Assembly: GCA_039797965.1 (NCBI GenBank)
Contig: JBDKGX010000003.1
Location: 1 to 64,000 of the forward strand
Direction: 5' to 3'
Source of the DNA: Thiofilum sp039797965
GTDB taxonomy: Bacteria > Pseudomonadota > Gammaproteobacteria > Thiotrichales > Thiotrichaceae
Length of the DNA: 64,000 nucleotides
Shown here: piece by piece, positions 1-9,214 of the stretch
Numbering within the stretch: position 1 is the first letter of the stretch
Layout: each line of letters opens with the position of its first letter
Program-made: the position numbers and the translations under genes
Notes under the pieces: model-generated
What the model saw: only the letters and a program-made list of their open reading frames with translations
Databases searched by the model: none
What the model was told of the DNA's origin: nothing

Positions 1-198
1 TTCTTGATCACACTCCATACATAAAAAACGTTTCTGCTGAGGATAAAATAAGCGTTGCCACCATTTACGATGGACTCTCGCTACATACCCGCCTTTAGTG
101 TTACAGTGGGGACAAGTCACAGAGGCTTTCTGTACTTGTTGAACATGATCAGCCATTGCAGTATTGCCATAGAGTAGTTGTAATCGATAATTAGACAT
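1..198 (-). CDS. zinc-ribbon protein, N-terminal part only (cut by window edge)
   Basis: Reading the minus strand from an ATG at 196-198 gives an open frame of 66 codons that runs off the left edge. The start is supported by an AAGGAAG ribosome site seven bases upstream. The protein begins MSNYRLQLLYGNTAMADH and contains a CPHC pair followed about 30 residues later by a CMEC pair, the layout of a small zinc ribbon, with a basic aromatic segment between them. No signal peptide or membrane segment is visible in this part. It is transcribed away from glmU, so 199-436 must hold both promoters. I do not recognise the family. The function is unknown and the remainder lies outside the window. Confidence 0.6.
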   Translation of the reverse strand, partial: MSNYRLQLLYGNTAMADHVQQVQKASVTCPHCNTKGGYVARVHRKWWQRLFYPQQKRFLCMECDQE

Positions 199-436
199 AA
201 AGTCTTCCTTATACCTAGCACACTTAATCAAACATTCTGAAAATTATTGATGACTTGGTTCAAACTAAGATGTTTATTCAGACCGATGGTGTATAAAAAC
301 GAATGAGTAGTTTTATGTTTTAGATATTCGCTATTCGCAGTTAGGTATCAGCTAATACAAGCTATAGATTAATTTTAAAGAGCGATCACATCGTGAATCG
401 ATTTATTCATTAAATAGTGCCGACAATAATCTTATC

Positions 437-1804
437 ATGAATTTATTTTTTATCATTTTAGCCGCGGGTCAAGGGACTCGCATGCGCTCAACCTTACCAA
501 AAGTACTTCATCCTATCGCTGGCAAACCCATGTTGCAACATGTAATTGATGCCTGTGAGCAGGTAGCGATGAGCAGAGTGGCAATTGTGTATGGTCATGG
601 TGGTGAACAAGTCAAACAGCAAGTGTCAGGTAATGATTTATTATGGGCGCTACAAGCTGAACAGAAAGGCACAGGGCACGCAGTTAATCAAGCTATTGAT
701 TTAGCTGATGATACTGATATGGTGCTAGTGGCTACTGGTGATGTCCCGCTTATTCGCCCTGAAACTTTAAAGGCTTTAGCTGATGGTTTAGCTCAGGCTA
801 CTTTATGTGTTTTAACAACCAAAGTACCTAATCCTAAAGGTTACGGACGTATTGTGCGTGATGCTCAGGCAAAATTAAAAGCTATTATTGAAGAAAAAGA
901 TGCCAGTGAAGAGCAACGTAAAATCACTGAAATTAATACGGGTTTTATGGTAGCCCGTGCAGCCGATTGGAAACGATGGTTAAAACAATTAACTCCACAA
1001 AATGCTCAAGGTGAGTATTACCTTACTGATTGTATAGGATTAGCAGTAGCAGAAGGTTGGTTAGTTAATACAGTACATTGTGAAGACTCTCAGGAAGTAG
1101 AGGGCGTAAATAATCGTGTCCAACTAGCTCAGTTAGAGCGAGTTGCTCAAAAACGCCAAATTGAACAATTGATGCTGAGTGGTGTAACGGTAGTAGACCC
1201 TTTACGTTTAGATATTCGAGGTAAAGTCACTGCTCAAATCGATACATTTATTGATGTGAATGTAGTACTTCAAGGTAAGGTAGTACTAGGTCAAAATGTA
1301 GTGATTGAGCCTAACTGTATTATTAAAGATTCCACCATTGGTGATTTTTGCCATATTAAAGCGAATAGTATCATTGAGTCCGCCACCATTGCTCGTGATT
1401 GTGATATTGGCCCTTTTGCGCGTATTCGTCCCGACACAGTACTTGAGGCAGAAGCCAAGATTGGTAATTTCGTTGAAACCAAAAAAGCCCATATTGGTTT
1501 TGGCAGCAAAGTGAGCCACTTAAGTTATATTGGTGATGCTGAAATTGGTGCAAATGTTAATGTTGGCGCTGGAACCATTACCTGCAACTATGATGGTGTC
1601 AATAAACATAAAACGGTCATTGGTGATGGTGCGTTTATTGGTTCATGTTCGCAATTGGTTGCACCCGTCACAGTAGGTGAGGGCGCTACGATTGGCGCAG
1701 GCTCTACCATCACTAAAGACGCCCCTCCGCAAAAACTAACGTTAACTCGTGCCCCACAAAAAACCATTGAAAACTGGAAGCGACCAGTTAAGGAGCAAAA
1801 GTAA
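437..1804 (+). CDS. glmU: bifunctional N-acetylglucosamine-1-phosphate uridyltransferase / glucosamine-1-phosphate acetyltransferase
   Basis: GlmU makes UDP-N-acetylglucosamine in two steps: acetylation of glucosamine-1-phosphate by the C-terminal domain, then uridylyl transfer by the N-terminal domain. The product feeds peptidoglycan and lipopolysaccharide. The nucleotidyltransferase signature LAAGQGTRM lies at residues 8-16 and PKVLHPIAGKPM follows. From about residue 250 the sequence shows the hexapeptide periodicity of a left-handed beta-helix, ending with the acetyl-CoA region (GAGTITCNYDG, then IGSCSQLVAPVTVGEGATIGAG). At 455 residues it is full length. No clear Shine-Dalgarno sequence precedes the ATG, but the motif position fixes the start. 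The stop overlaps the glmS start (TAATG), so the two are translationally coupled. Confidence 0.97.
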   Translation: MNLFFIILAAGQGTRMRSTLPKVLHPIAGKPMLQHVIDACEQVAMSRVAIVYGHGGEQVKQQVSGNDLLWALQAEQKGTGHAVNQAIDLADDTDMVLVATGDVPLIRPETLKALADGLAQATLCVLTTKVPNPKGYGRIVRDAQAKLKAIIEEKDASEEQRKITEINTGFMVARAADWKRWLKQLTPQNAQGEYYLTDCIGLAVAEGWLVNTVHCEDSQEVEGVNNRVQLAQLERVAQKRQIEQLMLSGVTVVDPLRLDIRGKVTAQIDTFIDVNVVLQGKVVLGQNVVIEPNCIIKDSTIGDFCHIKANSIIESATIARDCDIGPFARIRPDTVLEAEAKIGNFVETKKAHIGFGSKVSHLSYIGDAEIGANVNVGAGTITCNYDGVNKHKTVIGDGAFIGSCSQLVAPVTVGEGATIGAGSTITKDAPPQKLTLTRAPQKTIENWKRPVKEQK

Positions 1805-3642
1805 TGTGTGGAATAGTCGGTGCTGTAGCACAACGTCCAGTTACTGAAATCTTACTCGAAGGTCTACGTCGTTTGGAGTATCGCGGTTATGATTCAGCAG
1901 GTTTAGCTGTTATTGATCAAACGGGTACTTTAGTGCGTAGTCGTGCTTTAGGGCGTGTGGCTAAATTACAAGAACGCTTACAAGAGCAACCCATTGAAGG
2001 GGCTATTGGTATTGCCCATACCCGTTGGGCAACACATGGTGTACCTGCGGAACATAATGCCCATCCACACTTTAGTAGTGAACGAGTCGCTTTAGTTCAC
2101 AATGGCATTGTTGAAAACCATGCGGAACTACGTGCCGATTTAAAAGCTCAAGGCTATGTTTTTACTTCTGAAACCGATACAGAAGTAGTCGCGCATTTAT
2201 TAAATCGTAGCCTCGAAAAAGGTCATGATTTACTCAGTGCTATGCAAAGTACTCGCTCAGAATTAACGGGAGCCTATGCTTTTGCAGCGATTGCCCAAAA
2301 TGAGCCAGAGACTTTAATTGTGGCGCGTCAAGGCAGTCCTTTAGTGATTGGTTTAGGCTTAGGTGAAAACTTTGTAGGCTCGGATATTCAAGCCCTGTTA
2401 CCTGTGACCTCTCGTTTTATCTATTTAGAAAATGGTGATGTCGCTCGTATTAAGCGTTATAGCATTGAGATTTTCGATGCTAACAATCAGCCTGTAGAGC
2501 GTGCTATTAAGCAATCGAATGTCAATTCATTTGCGGCTGATCTAGGCGAATACCGTCATTACATGCTCAAAGAAATTTTTGAGCAGCCTAATGCTCTTTC
2601 TGCAACTTTAGAGGGGCGGATTGGTGCAAAAGGTATTGAGTGGAGTGCTATTAAAGGTCAACAAGTTCAAGAGCGTTTAGCACAAGTTGAATCCATTCAG
2701 ATTATTGCTTGTGGGACTAGTTTTCACGCGGGAATGGTAGGGCGTTATTGGATTGAGGCTCTGACCGATATTCCTTGCCAAATTGAGGTGGCGAGTGAAT
2801 ACCGTTATCGCCGTCAGCCCCCTCGTAAAAATCAATTAGTCGTTACTATTTCTCAGTCGGGCGAAACAGCGGATACTTTGGCAGCTCTAGAAAAAATTAA
2901 ACAAGAGCACAGTTGTTTAGCTTCACTCACGATTTGTAATGTACCGGAAAGCTCACTCACTCGTGAGTCTGATTGGTCATTAATGACCGTAGCAGGCCCT
3001 GAAATTGGGGTCGCTTCAACCAAAGCCTTCACTACCCAATTAGCGGCCTTACAATTATTGGTGGGGTTACTTATTCAAGCTAAAGGGGGAGATAGCAGTA
3101 AAATCGAGCAATTAGGTAGTGAATTACGTCAGTTACCTGTGCTGATTGAACAAACTTTAAATCTTAATAATGCCATCGAAAAATTAGCAGAGCGCTTTTT
3201 GGAGAAGCACCATGCTTTATTTTTAGGGCGTGGAGAGATGTACCCCATTGCTATGGAGGGTGCATTAAAACTCAAGGAAATTTCCTATATTCATGCAGAA
3301 GCTTATCCCGCAGGTGAGCTGAAGCACGGCCCATTAGCGTTGGTAGACAGTGAAATGCCTATCGTGACAGTAGCACCCAACACAGGATTATTGGAAAAAC
3401 TCAAATCCAATTTAGAGGAGGTGCGCTCACGAGGTGGCGAGCTTTATGTGTTTGCAGATAAAGAAGCTCATATTGAGCCTTTGAGCAATTTACATGTGTT
3501 GGAAATGCCGCATGTGCCCGAGTTATTAACGCCTATTGTTTATACCATTCCGCTACAATTATTGTCGTATCACGTAGCCGTATTGAAAGGTACTGATGTA
3601 GATAAACCCCGTAATTTGGCTAAGTCCGTGACGGTCGAGTAG
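1804..3642 (+). CDS. glmS: glutamine--fructose-6-phosphate aminotransferase (isomerizing)
   Basis: GlmS converts fructose-6-phosphate and glutamine to glucosamine-6-phosphate, the first committed step of amino-sugar synthesis. Cys2 (MCGIVGAV) is the glutaminase nucleophile exposed after Met removal, which fixes the start. HTRWATHG and the EYRGYDSAG segment belong to the same N-terminal domain. Two SIS sugar-isomerase domains follow (IACGTSFHAG, TISQSGETADT, GRGEMYPIAMEGALKLKE), and the protein ends in the canonical KSVTVE. At 612 residues it is standard length. It overlaps glmU by one base and is followed by a hairpin terminator, so glmU-glmS looks like a complete two-gene operon. No glmS-type ribozyme is possible here because the gene is directly coupled to glmU. 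Confidence 0.98.
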   Translation: MCGIVGAVAQRPVTEILLEGLRRLEYRGYDSAGLAVIDQTGTLVRSRALGRVAKLQERLQEQPIEGAIGIAHTRWATHGVPAEHNAHPHFSSERVALVHNGIVENHAELRADLKAQGYVFTSETDTEVVAHLLNRSLEKGHDLLSAMQSTRSELTGAYAFAAIAQNEPETLIVARQGSPLVIGLGLGENFVGSDIQALLPVTSRFIYLENGDVARIKRYSIEIFDANNQPVERAIKQSNVNSFAADLGEYRHYMLKEIFEQPNALSATLEGRIGAKGIEWSAIKGQQVQERLAQVESIQIIACGTSFHAGMVGRYWIEALTDIPCQIEVASEYRYRRQPPRKNQLVVTISQSGETADTLAALEKIKQEHSCLASLTICNVPESSLTRESDWSLMTVAGPEIGVASTKAFTTQLAALQLLVGLLIQAKGGDSSKIEQLGSELRQLPVLIEQTLNLNNAIEKLAERFLEKHHALFLGRGEMYPIAMEGALKLKEISYIHAEAYPAGELKHGPLALVDSEMPIVTVAPNTGLLEKLKSNLEEVRSRGGELYVFADKEAHIEPLSNLHVLEMPHVPELLTPIVYTIPLQLLSYHVAVLKGTDVDKPRNLAKSVTVE

Positions 3643-3705
3643 GTCTTTATATCTTCAAAGTGATACTGACAGCCCTAGAGTGAGTACTTAATATAACTCT
3701 AAATA

Positions 3706-3731
3706 AATAGCCTCTTAGTGAGGCTATTTTT
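3706..3731 (+). terminator. intrinsic terminator after glmS
   Basis: A nine-base-pair perfect stem (AATAGCCTC at 3706-3714, GAGGCTATT at 3720-3728) with a five-base loop is followed by a short T run. It closes the glmU-glmS transcript. An ATG at 3732 sits directly at its end and is therefore an unlikely start for the next gene. Confidence 0.85.
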
Positions 3732-3755
3732 ATGTACTGCTTAGGAGAGTTTAAC

Positions 3756-5519
3756 GTGGAATGGCTGTATCAATTATTTCGAGATCTTCCCAAAAGGTTT
3801 ACTCCTTTTTTAGGTTGGATAGGTGAATTAAAACAGCCTAACGTATTAAAGGCTGATGCTTTAGCAGGTTTAAGTGTTGCCTTAGTACTGATTCCACAAT
3901 CAATGGCTTACGCCTCATTAGCAGGATTACCCGCGCAAATTGGCTTATATGCGTCTTTTTTACCAGTGATTATTGCAGCGCTATTGGGTTCCTCTAGACA
4001 TCTATCAACAGGGCCGGTAGCAGTGGTTTCTCTAATGTCTGCAGCAGCATTACAAGGCATATTGGGCGCCAACCCTGATACCAGTACTTTTATTACCTAT
4101 TCAGCTTTTCTAGCCATTATTGTAGGTGTTATTCAATTAGCATTAGGCTTATTGCGATTGGGAGTTTTAGTTGATTTCTTATCGCATCCAGTGATTATTG
4201 GTTTTACTAATGCTGCGGCACTGATTATAGCCTCTTCACAATTAAGTAAAGTATTTGGTTTAAAAATCCCAGAGTTTAATCATCAATATGAAGTCGTTTG
4301 GTACACTATAAAGTCATTAGGTCAATCGCATTGGCCGACGGTAGCGATGGCAGCTTTTTCATTATTTACATTATTAATATTACGTAAATATGCCCCTAAG
4401 TTACCTAATATTCTCATCACAGTTGTATTAGCAACCGTATTAGCTCAATTAGCTCATTATGATGAAATGGGAGGAAAAGTAGTCGGCAAAATTGCCGCAG
4501 GTTTACCTGAGCTCAATTTACCTCTAATAGATTCTAATGATTTAGTGCAATTAATTGCTTCTGGTATTGTCATCGCATTAGTAGGTTTCGTAGAGGCTAT
4601 ATCTATTGCTAAATCTATTGCCGCACAAACCCGTTATCCTTTATCAGCGAATCAGGAGTTAGTAGGGCAGGGATTGGCAAATATGGTGGCTGGCGTATTT
4701 CAAGGTTATGCAGTTTCAGGGTCTTTTTCGCGTACCGCCGTTAATTATACCTCAAAAGCTCGTACAGGATTTTCCTCAGTAGTGGCGGGTAGTTTGGTAG
4801 CATTAACTTTATTATTTTTTGTGGATTGGCTTTATTATCTACCGCAAGCAACATTAGCGGCTGTGATTATGATTGCAGTGTTAGGGTTAATTAAATTTGA
4901 GCCTTTACGTCATGCTTGGAAAGTGACTTATCATGATGGAGTCGTAGGAATTGTCACCTTTATTATGACGCTAGTGGTCGCTCCTCATTTAGAGTATGGC
5001 ATTATGACAGGCGTACTTTTATCACTGGGGCTATTTTTATATAGAACTATGACTCCTCATTTTGCTGAGGTGTCGCGTCATCCTGATGGCTCATTACGAG
5101 ATATTCATCGCCATAATTTAATTAGTAGTGAGACAGTCGGAGTCTATCGTTTTGATGGTGATTTGTATTTTGCGAATTCAGGTTATTTAGAAGGTAAAAT
5201 TTTAAATAGCGTTGCTCAAAAGCCTAAAATGAAAGTACTAGTGTTAGATATGGAGTCCGTTGATCAAGTCGATTCAACAGGTGAGGAAATGTTAATCCGC
5301 GTATCAGATCATTTGAAAAGTTTAAGTATTGAGTTTTATCTAGCACGAGTAAAACTACCCGTACAAAAGGCTTTTCAACGTTCAGGTTTAATTGAGCATA
5401 TTGGTAAAGGCAGATTTTTTAGAGAGCGCACTGAAGCGGTTTGTCATGCTAAAGAAGTACTCGGTGATGCGATTGACATAACACCTATTTTGTTTCATGC
5501 CAGACCTATTTTAACTTAA
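3756..5519 (+). CDS. SulP/SLC26 family inorganic anion transporter with STAS domain
   Basis: A membrane anion transporter of the SulP family, substrates commonly sulfate, bicarbonate or other small anions. The conserved segment GLSVALVLIPQSMAYASLAG and the following hydrophobic helices form the transport core up to about residue 420. A cytoplasmic STAS domain follows, with VLVLDMESVDQVDSTG as the typical phosphorylatable-loop region. I chose the GTG at 3756 because AGGAGAG precedes it by about six bases. The upstream in-frame ATG at 3732 lies in the T tract of the glmS terminator and has no ribosome site. The result is 587 residues, normal for the family. Which anion is carried cannot be read from sequence; sulfate would fit the sulfur-related genes nearby, but that is inference. 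Confidence 0.88.
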   Translation: MEWLYQLFRDLPKRFTPFLGWIGELKQPNVLKADALAGLSVALVLIPQSMAYASLAGLPAQIGLYASFLPVIIAALLGSSRHLSTGPVAVVSLMSAAALQGILGANPDTSTFITYSAFLAIIVGVIQLALGLLRLGVLVDFLSHPVIIGFTNAAALIIASSQLSKVFGLKIPEFNHQYEVVWYTIKSLGQSHWPTVAMAAFSLFTLLILRKYAPKLPNILITVVLATVLAQLAHYDEMGGKVVGKIAAGLPELNLPLIDSNDLVQLIASGIVIALVGFVEAISIAKSIAAQTRYPLSANQELVGQGLANMVAGVFQGYAVSGSFSRTAVNYTSKARTGFSSVVAGSLVALTLLFFVDWLYYLPQATLAAVIMIAVLGLIKFEPLRHAWKVTYHDGVVGIVTFIMTLVVAPHLEYGIMTGVLLSLGLFLYRTMTPHFAEVSRHPDGSLRDIHRHNLISSETVGVYRFDGDLYFANSGYLEGKILNSVAQKPKMKVLVLDMESVDQVDSTGEEMLIRVSDHLKSLSIEFYLARVKLPVQKAFQRSGLIEHIGKGRFFRERTEAVCHAKEVLGDAIDITPILFHARPILT

Positions 5520-5529
5520 ATCAAAAAAA

Positions 5530-5558
5530 TGAGTACTTGTATTAAATTTAAGTACTCA
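5530..5558. terminator. bidirectional terminator built from two AGTACT palindromes
   Basis: TGAGTACTT (5530-5538) pairs with AAGTACTCA (5550-5558) across an 11-base loop. A runs lie on the left and T runs on the right, so the hairpin can terminate both the SulP gene and the convergent moaC transcript. Each arm contains one copy of the iterated hexamer AGTACT. Confidence 0.75.
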
Positions 5559-5576
5559 CTTTTAATAAAACACTAA

Positions 5577-6062
5577 TTACGCCATATTAGCCTTATAATC
5601 ACCTGAGCGACCACCTGATTTCTCCAATAAGCGAATATCAGTTAAAGTCATGCTCTTATCGACGGCTTTACACATATCATAAATAGTTAATAGAGCGACA
5701 TTAACTGCTGTTAATGCCTCCATTTCTATACCTGTCTGTCCTTGAGTTTCTACTTGTGCTTTACAAGTAATCGAGCTTTTATGAGTGTTTTGGGTATTAA
5801 ATTCAATATTAATATGAGTTAAAGCTAAAGGATGACACAAAGGGATTAATTCTGCTGTGCGTTTAGCCGCCATAATACCAGCAATACGAGCGATACCTAA
5901 GACATCGCCTTTTTTATGTGTGCCTGAAAGTACTTTTTCTAAAGTACTAGGTAACATCAAAATCGTACCACTAGCAATTGCGATACGGTGAGTAGATGCT
6001 TTTGCACCTACATCCACCATATGAGCTTTACCTTGCGCATTAAAATGAGTCAACTCACTCAT
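5577..6062 (-). CDS. moaC: cyclic pyranopterin monophosphate synthase
   Basis: MoaC converts the 8-cyclo-dihydro-GTP intermediate made by MoaA into cyclic pyranopterin monophosphate, the first pterin precursor of molybdenum cofactor. Diagnostic motifs are PLCHPL in the middle and MCKAVDKSM near the C-terminus, which contributes the conserved acid-base Asp and Lys. MVDVGAKASTHRIA near the N-terminus is also typical. Its 161 residues match the family. The ATG directly follows the ctpA stop (TAA then ATG, no gap), so moaC is the last gene of an envC-ctpA-moaC unit and may depend on translation of ctpA. The remaining cofactor genes mobA, mobB, moaD and moaE lie 12 kb away. Confidence 0.96.
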   Translation of the reverse strand: MSELTHFNAQGKAHMVDVGAKASTHRIAIASGTILMLPSTLEKVLSGTHKKGDVLGIARIAGIMAAKRTAELIPLCHPLALTHINIEFNTQNTHKSSITCKAQVETQGQTGIEMEALTAVNVALLTIYDMCKAVDKSMTLTDIRLLEKSGGRSGDYKANMA

Positions 6063-7523
6063 TTATAAAGCCTTATCAGCAGCAGCAGGGTCTTTATTAC
6101 GTTTGTTAGCTAAATCAATACCTTTAAGAATATTCAAAGCCTCAAATAATTGATAATCCTTTTCGGCTAAAGGTTTTTCATCAGTTTTTGACGTTTTATC
6201 ATCGCTAGGTTTAGATTCTGATTTATCTGAATTAGTAGCCTCTGGTTTTTCAGCAGGTTTTACATCGGTAGCAGGTTTTTGAGATTCCTCTGCTTTTAAC
6301 GCTGCATCGGCTTCTTGTGCAGCTTTAACTGTTGGATTGCTTAAGTGTTTACTTAAATCCGCTTCACTCAGCAAATCAAGATCATCAGTAGCGTTATTAT
6401 CAGTAGTAACTTTTAAAGCGCGTAATTCGATATCAGGTTTAATACCTTCTGCTTGAATAGAGCGACCTAAGGGGGTGAAATAGCGAGCAGTCGTAATTTT
6501 AATAGCGGTTTTTTCATCTAAGGGTAATACTGTTTGTACAGAGCCTTTACCAAACGTTTTTTGACCGACAATAACGGCACGCTTATGGTCTTGTAGAGCA
6601 CCTGAAACGATTTCAGAGGCAGAAGCAGAACCCCGATTAACAAGTACTACAATCGGTGCGCCATTTAAAATATCACCTTTTTGGGCGCTATACTCCATTT
6701 TGGCATCTTCAACACGCCCCTCGGTATAAACAATTTTACCCGAATCTAGAAAGGCATCAGAAACACCCACAGCAGCATTGAGTACTCCACCCGGATTATT
6801 ACGTAAATCTAATACTAAGCCCCGTAAATTGCCTTTATTTTATTTTTGTAAGCTAGTAATGGCTTCATTAAGAGAGTCAGTTGTTTTAGATTGGAAGCTA
6901 CTAATTCTGACATAGCCATATCCTGACTCAAGTAAACGTTGCTTGACACTATTAACTTTGATGACAGCGCGTTTAATGGTGACTTTAAAAGGTTTTGGTT
7001 TGCCTTCACGAACCACTAATAAATTAATATCTGTATCGGGTTTGCCACGCATGACTTTAACAGCATCATTGAGTGTCATGCCCTTTACGGGTTTATCATC
7101 TAAGCGAATGATTAAGTCACCGGCTTCCAGTCCGGCTTTTTGTGCGGGAGTATCATCAATAGGGGAAATTACTTTAACAAAGCCATCTTCCATACCTACT
7201 TCAATACCTAGTCCACCAAACTCACCCGTAGTACCGACCTGTAGTTCTTTATATTCTTCTTCATTGAGGTAGTCAGAGTGAGGGTCAAGACCAGTCAACA
7301 TGCCGCGAATGGCATTACCCATCAGGTCTTTGTCTTTAACGGGTTCTACATAATCTTGTTTGACCCGAGAGTAGACTTCGGTAAATTTACGTAAGTCCTC
7401 CATAGGGAGGGAGGCGGCTTCTTCGGCACTTTGTTTAAAAGCCAGCACATTCACACTGACTGAAGCAGTAACACCTAATAAGATGCCAATTAAAGTGCCT
7501 AGAAGGAGACGTTGTGATTGCAT
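6063..7523 (-). pseudogene. ctpA: carboxyl-terminal processing peptidase (S41 family) interrupted by an in-frame TAA
   Basis: S41 serine peptidases trim periplasmic proteins and peptidoglycan hydrolases. The first segment (7523 down to 6840) starts with an N-terminal membrane anchor, then a PDZ domain (FGGLGIEVGMEDGFVKVISP onward), and ends TSLQK at a TAA at 6840-6842. Without any frame change the next codons read NKGNLRGLVLDLRNNPGG and continue to the catalytic part: Ser in NRGSASASEIVSG and Lys in GQKTFGKGSVQT. A Lys/Glu/Ser-rich tail follows. Read through, the protein would be 486 residues, normal for CtpA. The catalytic dyad lies entirely after the stop, so the N-terminal product alone cannot be a protease. 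An ATG at 6768-6770 exists downstream, but restart there would lose the RNNPGG region. Possibilities are true nonsense mutation, sequencing error in an A-rich tract, or readthrough. Confidence 0.85.
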
Positions 7524-7677
7524 AAATTTAATACTCTCTCGGCAGGCTTACCGCCTTAGCCCTAATCTGTTATTCATAGTAGTAGTTTATTTAGATGCTG
7601 TTTCGTCATTTTCAAGTATGCCTGACTCTAAACTTAACCTACTACGTTACTATGGAGTTATATCATAGTGAAAGATA

Positions 7678-8952
7678 CTAACGACACCAAATGGCCGGAT
7701 TCATGGGGGTAGTACCCTTTCGAATCTCAAAATATAAACCGTCTTGGCGTTGTCCACCGGAATTGCCAACCGCCGCGATGACTTCATTGGCTTTAATAGC
7801 TTGCCCTTCGCGTTTATAAATAGCCCTATTATAGCCATAAAGACTTAAATAGTGCCGATCGTGTTCAATAATAATTAAATGACCATAGCCATCCATCCAG
7901 CCTGCAAACGCCACTTTACCCGCTGCAATACTTCTAACAGCTGCACCACCGTTAGCTTTAATCACCACTCCGCTCCATTGTTGCTTTTCATTACGACGAG
8001 AACGATAAGCATGTAGAATTCGACCACTCGTCGGCCAAGATAGTCTACCTTTGAGCTGAGTAAAAGGGCGTAACTGACTATAACTGACGGTATCCGCTTC
8101 AGCTTGAGCATGTTTTGGGTTAGTAGGTGGCATAATACTTTCTGTAATTTCTGCCCGTTTTTGCTCAATAACCGCCGCGGGGGTTGGTTCGATAGGTTTG
8201 GCAGGTAGTTGACTTTGAGTTAAGCTCGTTTGCTCACGTTTTTCAGCTAGACGCTCTAACTTTCTTAATAGTGAGGCTTCATCCTCTTTAAGCTTGGTTA
8301 GTTGGCGCTCTTGAGTGCGCATATCGCCTTTAATAGCACTAAGTTTGGTTTCACGAGCGTTTAGAGTACTTTGGAGTTGTTGTTGTTGTTGTTCTAAAGT
8401 AGCTCCTAACTCATTGAGTTGTAGTTGTTCACGATTGGCTGTCGTCCGTAAATTTTCAATATCTTCACGTGTTTGATGTAAGCGTTTAATGCGTTGCATA
8501 CGATGATCATTTAAGTACTCAAAGTACTTTAGGGTGCGACTAATATCGGAAGGATCATCTTGGCGCAGTAATAAACGTAGGTGGGATTGTCCGCCTGCGG
8601 TATACATAGCTTGTAGCTGTTCTGCTAAGGCAGCTTTTTGGACGTCTAAATCGCGATCTAGCGTCTCGCTCTGAGTATTCGTGTCTTGTAGGCGTTTTTT
8701 GGCAGAGTCAATTTTTAATTCGGTTTGACGATAATTACTGGCTATGTCACCTAGTTTTTTTTCTAATTGGGTAACTTCACTGGATAATTGTTGGTATTGA
8801 TCTTTAGTGGAGTCTAGTGTGTCAGATAGTTGCTCAATATCACGTTTAAGGCTTTGTTGATCATTAGGTGCAGCACGTGCCCCTGATGACAACGTCAGCA
8901 AACATAGCAAGACAGTCTTTGCAAAAGTAAAGTGTTTAAAATTAATATTCAC
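7678..8952 (-). CDS. envC: EnvC-type murein hydrolase activator, degenerate LytM/M23 domain
   Basis: EnvC-like proteins activate the septal amidases during daughter-cell separation. A signal peptide ends near SSGARA. A long coiled coil (about residues 28-240, rich in Gln, Leu and Glu heptads) precedes a C-terminal LytM fold. The zinc ligands of active M23 peptidases are missing: the first His motif reads QQWSGVVIKA, the HxH position reads YLSLYGYN, and the last His is Tyr in LYFEIRKG. That degeneracy is what distinguishes EnvC activators from true endopeptidases. Length is 424 residues. The gene heads an envC-ctpA-moaC set; adjacency of envC and ctpA is common in gammaproteobacteria. Confidence 0.88.
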   Translation of the reverse strand: MNINFKHFTFAKTVLLCLLTLSSGARAAPNDQQSLKRDIEQLSDTLDSTKDQYQQLSSEVTQLEKKLGDIASNYRQTELKIDSAKKRLQDTNTQSETLDRDLDVQKAALAEQLQAMYTAGGQSHLRLLLRQDDPSDISRTLKYFEYLNDHRMQRIKRLHQTREDIENLRTTANREQLQLNELGATLEQQQQQLQSTLNARETKLSAIKGDMRTQERQLTKLKEDEASLLRKLERLAEKREQTSLTQSQLPAKPIEPTPAAVIEQKRAEITESIMPPTNPKHAQAEADTVSYSQLRPFTQLKGRLSWPTSGRILHAYRSRRNEKQQWSGVVIKANGGAAVRSIAAGKVAFAGWMDGYGHLIIIEHDRHYLSLYGYNRAIYKREGQAIKANEVIAAVGNSGGQRQDGLYFEIRKGTTPMNPAIWCR

Positions 8953-9146
8953 GGCTGGTCAAACTTAATAATTGGTGTGATGTTGTACGATCAGCATTCG
9001 CACTGTGCATAATAAGTAGCTTATAGTACTTTGTCTAGCTACTGCTTAATATACAAAGTAGCGTCTAGCCCCTAAAATCCCTACTGTACTCCCTGTTATT
9101 TGACCTAGAAAATCTAAGTTTTCTTATTAGGTTATGTTAATATTGG

Positions 9147-9168
9147 AGCATAGTAATATTCTTATGCT
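9147..9168. promoter_or_regulatory. inverted repeat, candidate operator upstream of the ArsR-family gene
   Basis: AGCATA (9147-9152) and TATGCT (9163-9168) form a 22-bp dyad with AT-rich centre, 47 bases before the regulator start and in the region divergent from envC. Size and position fit an ArsR-family operator with autoregulation. The assignment is inference from position and symmetry only. Confidence 0.4.
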
Positions 9169-9214
9169 AGGCAATAGGCCCTTATAAATTATCTAACTTT
9201 TAAAAAGACGTACC

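Noticed and set aside
3732..3755. ATG at 3732 as start of the SulP transporter
   Set aside because: It lies in the T tract of the glmS terminator and has no ribosome site; GTG at 3756 has AGGAGAG at good spacing.
6768..6842. Programmed frameshift in ctpA
   Set aside because: Both halves are in the same frame, so no frame change is needed; the interruption is a single stop codon.
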